A DNA stretch of 10,212 nucleotides from positions 1 through 10,212 of the forward strand of contig USIG01000056.1 of assembly GCA_900554685.1 (NCBI GenBank). Reading direction: 5' to 3'. Source of the stretch: an uncultured Cryptobacterium sp. Its GTDB lineage: Bacteria; Actinomycetota; Coriobacteriia; Coriobacteriales; Eggerthellaceae. Positions 6,147-10,212 of the stretch are shown piece by piece. Below the pieces are notes generated by a model, which saw only the letters and a program-made list of their open reading frames with translations, had not been told where the DNA came from and did no database searches. The number at the start of each line of letters is the position of its first letter. Position 1 is the first letter of the stretch. A program made the position numbers and the translations under genes.

Positions 6147-7370
6147 ACCCCAGTACACTTTTGCGAAGTGGCGCTTGGGAGGTTTTATCTTGCCGACCAA
6201 ATCAAGCGTCGTCGTGGCAATGTCGCGTGCCGCATAGGGGCGACGCAGAGATTCACCGCCAGAAAGCATGGTGTCTAGCCGATCGGGATTTGCGTGGATG
6301 GTTTCTAATTCCGCCAGAAGTTCTTCGGAAGTTTCGGCTTTTACTGCAGCACCTGCAGCGGTAACCGTAAGGGTGTTTGCGCGTTCCTGGCCATATGATT
6401 TGCCAACGAGAATAAGGGGCAAACGCGCGCACAGGCATTCCGTGGTAGCTAAGCCTCCTGATTTGGCGATGATCATATCGTTTGCTTCCATAAGCCCTGG
6501 GATATCTTCGATGTAATTAAAAACCGTCACGTTAGTGATATTTCGTTCGGCAAAAAATTCGCGCAGTTTAGTGGCGTACTCTTCGTCTGCTCCTGCAAGA
6601 ATGGCGAAATGCATCTTAGGGAAGTCAGATAACCGAGGAAGAATCTTATTGACGATTTCTCGAAACGGCATGTAGGGCTGAGGCAAACGGGCACCTGCCA
6701 TAACAATGACGTTAATTTTGTCATGAGGTAAGCCAAATCTGTCCAACACGGCATCTCTATCGCATGGTTCTGAAAAACCCTTACGAACAGGAATACCTGT
6801 CACTTTTATGTGACTGTCGGGCACTTTTCGGGGTTTGAGCTCTTTGACCATTTCGTCATCAGCACAGCAAAACAGATCGCAATCGAGATGCGGCCACAAG
6901 CCTTCGGCGCCATAGTCGGTCGGAACGCATACCATCGGGAATTCTTGTCGCGTTATCATGCGTGCGGCAACTGCAGCATTTGCAGCGACAATATGCGTTG
7001 CGATAATAGCGATTGGCTTGCGCTTTTCTACTAATTTCGTAAAAGGCTTGAACATACAGGGCGACCAACCCCAGCCGCCTGCCCAAAGCAGACGTCCTGT
7101 AAAGGCATGATGCCAGGTGAAGTCGTAAAGAGAATTAAACACTACCGTGACGTTTGCTGTTTTGTCTCCATCAAACTTTACATAGCCATAATCGAGGATG
7201 TCCAAAACTGCGATTTCAGTATCTTCGGGTAGGTTGGGATGCTTTCCGCATAAATCTTCTAAGGCCTGAGATATGGCTTGAGCAGCGCTGCGATGGCCCG
7301 ATCCGACCGAAGCGTGAGTAACGATAACAAGGGGGCGCGTAGAATTTTCATCACATGTGGTGGTTATCAT
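6123..7370 (-). CDS. MGDG-synthase-like glycolipid glycosyltransferase (GT28-type)
   Basis: This 415-residue protein starts at ATG 7370, preceded on the minus strand by a strong AAAGGAGG Shine-Dalgarno sequence 4 nt away. It matches the family containing monogalactosyldiacylglycerol synthase and processive diacylglycerol glucosyltransferases, which transfer a sugar from a UDP-sugar to a membrane lipid acceptor. The N-terminal acceptor half has VTHASVGSGHRSAA (17-30) with the hallmark GxGHxxAA, and later VTGIPV (190-195). The C-terminal sugar-nucleotide half has YIEDIPGLMEANDMIIAKSG (286-305) and GGLATTE (305-311), then GQERAN (327-332). There is no signal peptide or clear membrane span, so it probably acts at the cytoplasmic face of the membrane. 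It converges on the PEP-binding gene. Sugar donor and lipid acceptor cannot be told from the sequence. Confidence 0.88.
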   Translation of the reverse strand: MITTTCDENSTRPLVIVTHASVGSGHRSAAQAISQALEDLCGKHPNLPEDTEIAVLDILDYGYVKFDGDKTANVTVVFNSLYDFTWHHAFTGRLLWAGGWGWSPCMFKPFTKLVEKRKPIAIIATHIVAANAAVAARMITRQEFPMVCVPTDYGAEGLWPHLDCDLFCCADDEMVKELKPRKVPDSHIKVTGIPVRKGFSEPCDRDAVLDRFGLPHDKINVIVMAGARLPQPYMPFREIVNKILPRLSDFPKMHFAILAGADEEYATKLREFFAERNITNVTVFNYIEDIPGLMEANDMIIAKSGGLATTECLCARLPLILVGKSYGQERANTLTVTAAGAAVKAETSEELLAELETIHANPDRLDTMLSGGESLRRPYAARDIATTTLDLVGKIKPPKRHFAKVYWGKKPYRVR

Positions 7371-7440
7371 TGCGCCTCCTTTCGGTGTCGTTTACGCTGC
7401 GTTTTGTGCAAAGCCGTTTTTAGACAAAGCTAAGGGTTGT

Positions 7441-7482
7441 GCCCCAGTTTTGTATACGGTGTTTTGTCATTTGCTTTGGGGC
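7441..7482 (-). promoter_or_regulatory. Inverted repeat GCCCCA/TGGGGC upstream of the glycosyltransferase gene
   Basis: GCCCCA (7441-7446) and TGGGGC (7477-7482) are perfect inverted halves 30 bp apart. They enclose, on the minus strand, TATACA (a -10-like hexamer) with no good -35 at 17 bp. The placement, 70-110 bp upstream of the start codon, suits a promoter/operator region, but the evidence is only positional. The remainder of the spacer 7371-7602 shows no gene. Just downstream of the start (7390-7430) two related segments CGTTTTGTGCAAAGC and CGTTTTTAGACAAAGC lie in tandem. Confidence 0.25.
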
Positions 7483-7602
7483 GCTTACTTCAAGCACCTT
7501 CTTTTACTAAGTTTAGCTCACTGTAATGAGGGCACAATAAAGCCCCTAAATTGATCCAAAAGCCTTCTTATTATAGGTATTCGAGTGCAGGTGAACGGCT
7601 TA

Positions 7603-8559
7603 TCAACAAAGCATTTGCATATCTTTTCTTAACTTCTGCTGCCGCGCGAAGAAATCTTTGCGGTCGCTTCGTAGTCTAACTCCTAAGTATTTTGCGACCA
7701 CTTTTGCTAAATGATCAAAAGCCCTATCGTCATATACCTGCTGTTTGGTGATTGATAATACGTGGATGTTTTCCGATTCGATGGCAACTCGCCGCTTCGA
7801 ATCGAGGTGCATTTTCTCTAGGCCACTATGGAATGCGCTGCTGTCGTATTCTAGTGCTAACCTGTGTTGTTTTCCCTTGTCGGTTTTTGAAAGAAGCCAC
7901 GTTAGGTCGCATCGATAGGTTTTAGTTCGCCATCCTTCGTCGACCTCGAGAGGTTTATTTAGCAGTGGTTTTGGCAGTCCATAGCCTCCGTACAAGGTGG
8001 GCAGACATAACAAAAGTGTCAGTTTCGTTTCCATGGGTGACGCGGAGTTATCGCAGATAAATGGCAGTGCACGACGAGCTTTAACCAGGCCATGGGCCTT
8101 GGTTGCCTTCTGCAGATATTTTGCTAAAAGTTGAGTGCTGGTACGCTTTTCCCGTACTAGAAGGGTGCCCGATTTTGGATCAAGAGCATACGTTCCGCAC
8201 AGTTCGAATCCTACTTGGATTAAATCAATGAACGGTATTATGTTTGCGAGTTGGAGAAAACATGCTTCGGGAGAACTAATAGCAACATGGGGCGAGTGAT
8301 TTATAAAGGAACTCTTGGGAATTGTGCTTCCTGTAGCGTGGCAGATTATGTTTGTCATGGCGCGCCTTTTTGCTGGGCTTGAAACGACAACATGAAAAGG
8401 CGGGTGAGTAATTGAAAGTTCTGTCTGAGCCTTTTCTATGACATGGCGATTAGGGGCTGCAAATGATGCTGCATCGCTCCTTATTATTTGCGCATGGCTA
8501 TCTAGATCGTTTTGACGCCAATAATCAAGAGCTGAGGTATATCCAAGGTAGAGTTTCAT
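7603..8559 (-). CDS. DUF559-like predicted PD-(D/E)xK nuclease-fold protein
   Basis: This 318-residue protein has ATG at 8559 but no clear Shine-Dalgarno upstream on the minus strand. I cannot name a gene. The C-terminal half looks like the DUF559/Vsr-like restriction-endonuclease fold: PMETKLTLLLCLP (175-187), then YRCDLTW (215-221), then LALEYDS (234-240), followed by DSKRR (253-257) and a run of alternating beta/alpha character. E177, D218 and E237 are the candidate catalytic acids. The N-terminal half contains VAISSPEACFLQLA (92-105), a pattern seen in proteins annotated near AbiEi-type antitoxins and in scattered coriobacterial paralogues. This recollection is from family style, not a search. 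The gene stands alone: no partner methylase, toxin or recombinase adjoins it. A cellular role in DNA processing or defence is inference only. Confidence 0.65.
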   Translation of the reverse strand: MKLYLGYTSALDYWRQNDLDSHAQIIRSDAASFAAPNRHVIEKAQTELSITHPPFHVVVSSPAKRRAMTNIICHATGSTIPKSSFINHSPHVAISSPEACFLQLANIIPFIDLIQVGFELCGTYALDPKSGTLLVREKRTSTQLLAKYLQKATKAHGLVKARRALPFICDNSASPMETKLTLLLCLPTLYGGYGLPKPLLNKPLEVDEGWRTKTYRCDLTWLLSKTDKGKQHRLALEYDSSAFHSGLEKMHLDSKRRVAIESENIHVLSITKQQVYDDRAFDHLAKVVAKYLGVRLRSDRKDFFARQQKLRKDMQMLC

Positions 8560-8701
8560 AACTTAATGCTAGTGGCTCTAATTCACATAAAGGTGAAAAG
8601 AAGCGCACATCTTTCTCATATGAAAGAAACTCATACCTACTATCGGTATTGCGTCTGTCTTTGAGTGCTTTAAAGCCTTGAATATTCAATATTTGATCAG
8701 G
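8560..8701 (-). promoter_or_regulatory. Upstream region of the predicted nuclease gene with two small inverted repeats
   Basis: CTTTC-tcatat-GAAAG (8611-8626) and ATACC-tactatc-GGTAT (8633-8649) lie 50-90 bp upstream of the nuclease start. An AT-rich segment with the palindrome GAATATTC follows at about 8680-8687. I could not pick a convincing -35/-10 pair. These may be operator sites, but short palindromes are common by chance in AT-rich spacers. Confidence 0.2.
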
Positions 8702-8883
8702 GTGATTTTCTAAGGCAATTATCCCAGGTGGTTATCCCGGTCAGTTGTTTCGAGCAGTTGTCTCGGACATATGACTCGGGTAGCTGCTCTGTATAGTTAT
8801 TTCGGACATATACCTCAGGCAGCTGTTTTTGGATAGTTATCTCGAGCGATTGTTCCGAGTGGTTATTTAAGGTATCTGTTCGG
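8702..8883 (+). repeat. 13-bp tandem array, 14 units in strict register, with a 39-bp higher-order period
   Basis: Cutting from 8702 every 13 bp gives 14 units without a single indel, for example GCAATTATCCCAG (8715), GTGGTTATCCCGG (8728), TCAGTTGTTTCGA (8741), GCAGTTGTCTCGG (8754) and ATAGTTATTTCGG (8793). The consensus is roughly GYAGTTATYTCGG. The triplets starting at 8754 and 8793 correspond unit by unit: both have ACATAT-CTC-G in the middle and G-AGCTG in third place. This points to duplication of a 39-bp block. The minus strand is open through the array, as a by-product of its composition. Confidence 0.92.
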
Positions 8884-8903
8884 GGAATTTTTGAAATTTT
8901 CAC

Positions 8904-9103
8904 TTTTTAGGGGTGTTTTTGTCGAGTAAGGCAAGAATTGCATAGATTGTTTAGCTCAAGAAGATGCAGTGAATCGAGAAAAAGCTGTACTTAATGCGTT
9001 TGTTCCAACTATTTCTTGCTTCGTTACATGCGTTTTCTTTTGATTGGTTAGTAGCTCTGGGAAGTCTATACAATTCTTCTTCTACTTGACATTTTTAGGG
9101 GTA
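8904..9103 (+). repeat. Two direct copies of TTTTTAGGGGTR in the gene-poor spacer
   Basis: TTTTTAGGGGTG (8904-8915) and TTTTTAGGGGTA (9092-9103) share 11 bases and lie 188 bp apart on the same strand. Each is flanked by A/T-rich DNA. The second follows TTGACA (9086-9091) and is near-palindromic: CATTTTTA-GGGG-TAAAAAATG, with one extra A. It also precedes an ATG (9108) opening a 13-codon frame. These could be binding sites for one regulator; no known motif is assigned. Confidence 0.4.
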
Positions 9104-9187
9104 AAAAATGCAAAATTTCATAAAAGCACGTATTCAGAAACTGTTATAGAAAGAGCTATCCGAAAACTGTCGAGGAGAGAGGTTGAA

Positions 9188-9313
9188 GCTTGCTGGGTGA
9201 GCAAGGCTTGATAGGCAAGTGAATCTGTGTAGGCGAGTAAAGCTTGATAGATCAGTGAAACTGTGTGGGCGAGTAAGGCTGCGTGAATAGGCAAAGCTGG
9301 ATGGGCTAGCAGA
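9188..9313 (+). repeat. 18-bp tandem array with 36-bp higher-order period
   Basis: Seven units of 17-19 bp run from GCTTGCTGGGTGAGCAAG (9188) to GCTGGATGGGCTAGCAGA (9296-9313). Two adjacent 36-bp blocks, 9206-9241 and 9242-9277, match at 30 of 36 positions, each being a GCTTGATAG-type unit plus a CTGTGT-GGCGAGTAA-type unit. The DNA is noncoding as far as I can tell. Confidence 0.85.
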
Positions 9314-9392
9314 TTTGCGCCGTAGCGTACAGAAAGGTGCCTGAAGCAATGATGTTCAAAATGGCAGCATTGACGGCAGTGGCGAATGATGA

Positions 9393-9428
9393 AAGCGACT
9401 CCAAGGTGATTTAACCTTGGAGTCGCTT
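9393..9428 (-). terminator. Strong hairpin, probable terminator of the symporter transcript
   Basis: AAGCGACTCCAAGGT (9393-9407) and ACCTTGGAGTCGCTT (9414-9428) form a perfect 15-bp stem with a 6-nt loop. On the minus strand the stem ends in CGCTTTCATCATT, a short T-rich run; on the plus strand the following bases (ATGGTAAG) are not T-rich. It lies 221 bp past the symporter stop and 64 bp past the stop of the RG-rich frame at 9493, the only upstream transcription unit facing it. Confidence 0.65.
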
Positions 9429-9492
9429 ATGGTAAGAAATCTGCAGTGCATGATCACATACGGTTATGAACTTGCGAATCTCTAATCTATGA

Positions 9493-9606
9493 TTACGGGT
9501 TGGAGCCGCGTCGAAATTTACCGTTGCTGCCGCGACGCGAGCCACCGTTGTACCCGCGTCGTGATTCATGCTGCAATTCGTTGCCGTGATCTGCGCCTGT
9601 TTTGCT
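9493..9606 (-). pseudogene. RG/RRG-rich open frame, possible frameshifted tail or remnant of a coding sequence
   Basis: On the minus strand a frame open from 9606 to the TAA at 9493-9495 ends in SRRGYNGG-SRRGSNGKF-RRGSNP. The three basic glycine-rich repeats use GC-ending codons (CGC, GGC, AAC, TCC), as real genes do. Tails of this kind are typical of RNA-binding proteins such as DEAD-box helicases. The frame has no ATG or good start; a TAA (9607-9609) closes it upstream, and it is shifted by one base from the symporter gene ending at 9650. It sits between that gene and the hairpin at 9393-9428, so it may be a decayed 3' end of another gene or a tail lost from the symporter by frameshift. A competing open frame (MNHDAGTTVARVAAATV...) crosses the same bases, which weakens the case. 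Confidence 0.35.
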
Positions 9607-9649
9607 TTAAGAAGATCTTTTGCAGCTGCTCGTTTGTCTTGCGTTTTTC

Positions 9650-10212
9650 TTATCCGGCAAAAGTTTCTTCCATTTGTTTATTGGCTACAGCTTTTGGAGT
9701 CTTCCAGTCTTCGGAATCATCAGGGCGGGGAGCCATCTTGCTTTCATCGCCACCAGCATCCTTTAGACGCTTCAGGTAGTTGCGTGCCTCTTTAGCTGTT
9801 ACGCCCGATAGCGCTAAAACAGCGATCATGTTAGGAACTGCCATGCAGGCGTTGAAAATATCAGCGATAGTCCAAACGGCGGATACTGTCATGTAGGGGC
9901 CAATGAAAATGCATGCAATATAGAGCCAACGATAGACCTTTACTGCTTTTGCATTGCGGTTGCTGAAATACTCAAGACAGCGTTCGCCGTAATAGCTCCA
10001 GCCGAGGATGGTAGTAAAGCCGAATAGTGCTAGGCAAATCATCAGAATAAAGGAAACAATCTCAGGTGGAACAAAAGGCAATCCTGCCTGGAAGGCAGCG
10101 CTGGTAACGGCAGCTCCTTCGAGTCCGGGGATGCTGTAGGTGTTGGTCATCACAAGCGCAAGACCGGTCATAGAGCAAATAATAATGGAGTCGATGAAGG
10201 TCTGGGTCATGG
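9650..10212 (-). CDS. Sodium:alanine/glycine symporter (AGCS family), C-terminal part
   Basis: The 186 visible residues are the C-terminal third or more of an AGCS-family symporter (AlsT/DagA-like), an inner-membrane protein that imports alanine or glycine with Na+. Family-typical stretches are FIDSIIICSMTGLALVMTNT (5-24), LFGFTTILGWSYYGERCLEY (62-81) and VWTIADIFNACMAVPNMIAV (112-131), followed by LSGVTAKEARNYLKRL (134-149). The hydrophilic end, about 37 residues and acidic/basic mixed, is presumably cytoplasmic. The ATG at 10210 corresponds to an internal methionine of the family, so the gene continues past the right edge and its true start is not in the window. The stop is TAA at 9650-9652; an RG-rich frame and a hairpin follow downstream. 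Confidence 0.93.
   Translation of the reverse strand, partial: MTQTFIDSIIICSMTGLALVMTNTYSIPGLEGAAVTSAAFQAGLPFVPPEIVSFILMICLALFGFTTILGWSYYGERCLEYFSNRNAKAVKVYRWLYIACIFIGPYMTVSAVWTIADIFNACMAVPNMIAVLALSGVTAKEARNYLKRLKDAGGDESKMAPRPDDSEDWKTPKAVANKQMEETFAG

Larger units (their letters stand above)
8560..9649. other. Gene-poor spacer of about 1.1 kb between nuclease and symporter genes
   Basis: Apart from the two tandem arrays, the repeated TTTTTAGGGGT motif, the hairpin and the RG-rich frame listed separately, I see no supportable gene. Between 8916 and 9090 there is no repeat pattern. A 31-codon plus-strand frame at 8995-9090 (MRLFQLFLASLHAFSF...) has no ribosome site. The segment 9314-9392 holds nothing recognisable. 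Confidence 0.5.

Noticed and set aside
7357..7554. Plus-strand 65-codon frame starting inside the glycosyltransferase start region
   Set aside because: No ribosome site, overlaps the start of a well-supported minus gene and its upstream region, and no recognised similarity.
8697..8903. Minus-strand 68-codon frame with 13-residue repeats (QLPEVYVRNNY type)
   Set aside because: It is the 13-bp array translated; it starts at GTG with no ribosome site, and no globular or signal features are seen. An expressed repeat peptide is not excluded but not supported.
8995..9090. Small plus-strand frame MRLFQLFLASLHAFSF... resembling a short hydrophobic peptide
   Set aside because: No Shine-Dalgarno sequence and no neighbour on this strand; length is within chance for AT-rich spacer.
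9134..9349. Minus-strand 71-codon Ser/Phe-rich frame
   Set aside because: It is the 18-bp array in translation, with no ribosome site or known family.
9489..9779. Plus-strand frames opposite the symporter end
   Set aside because: Shadows of the symporter gene and the RG-rich minus frame; Cys/Ser/Arg-rich composition without family resemblance.

Overview
The window looks like chromosomal DNA of a bacterium of moderate GC content (a little under 50% by eye). Gene content and protein style suggest an actinobacterial Coriobacteriia/Eggerthellaceae-type genome: a PEP/pyruvate-binding protein with a degenerate KaiC-like N-terminus, an MGDG-synthase-like glycosyltransferase, a DUF559-like nuclease with an 'SPE' N-terminal motif, and an AGCS alanine symporter. 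A lower-GC member such as Cryptobacterium would fit, but the genus is a guess from memory of the families and not a search result.

Layout. The left edge holds the 5' part of a tRNA-Thr(CGT) gene on the minus strand. A spacer follows with two back-to-back candidate promoters, a 19-bp palindrome and short tandem repeats. Two plus-strand genes come next: a CPA1-type Na+/H+ antiporter with a long soluble tail (478-2736), and a 934-residue KaiC-like/PEP-binding-domain protein (3158-5962). The spacer between them contains a degenerate 10-bp tandem array. A 16-bp tandem array and a hairpin terminator separate the second gene from three minus-strand genes: an MGDG-synthase-like glycosyltransferase (6123-7370), a DUF559-like predicted nuclease (7603-8559) and, after a gene-poor spacer of about 1.1 kb, the C-terminal part of an AGCS alanine/glycine:sodium symporter running off the right edge. 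A perfect 15-bp hairpin lies downstream of the symporter.

The strongest unexplained signal is repetitive. Almost every intergenic spacer carries its own degenerate short tandem array, each with a different unit sequence and length (12/24, 16, 10, 16, 13 and 18 bp). Several show a doubled or tripled higher-order period (24, 32, 39 and 36 bp). The two long plus-strand genes carry in-frame arrays as well (45 nt and 21 nt units) inside hydrophilic linkers. The 16-bp array runs up to, and apparently across, the stop codon of the PEP-binding gene. I see no phage, transposase, CRISPR or complete defence system.

The genes do not form one obvious pathway. The antiporter (monovalent cation/pH homeostasis) and the symporter (sodium-coupled amino acid uptake) both depend on ion gradients. 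The glycosyltransferase probably makes or extends a membrane glycolipid. The PEP-binding protein lacks the pieces needed for PEP synthase catalysis, so its role is open.
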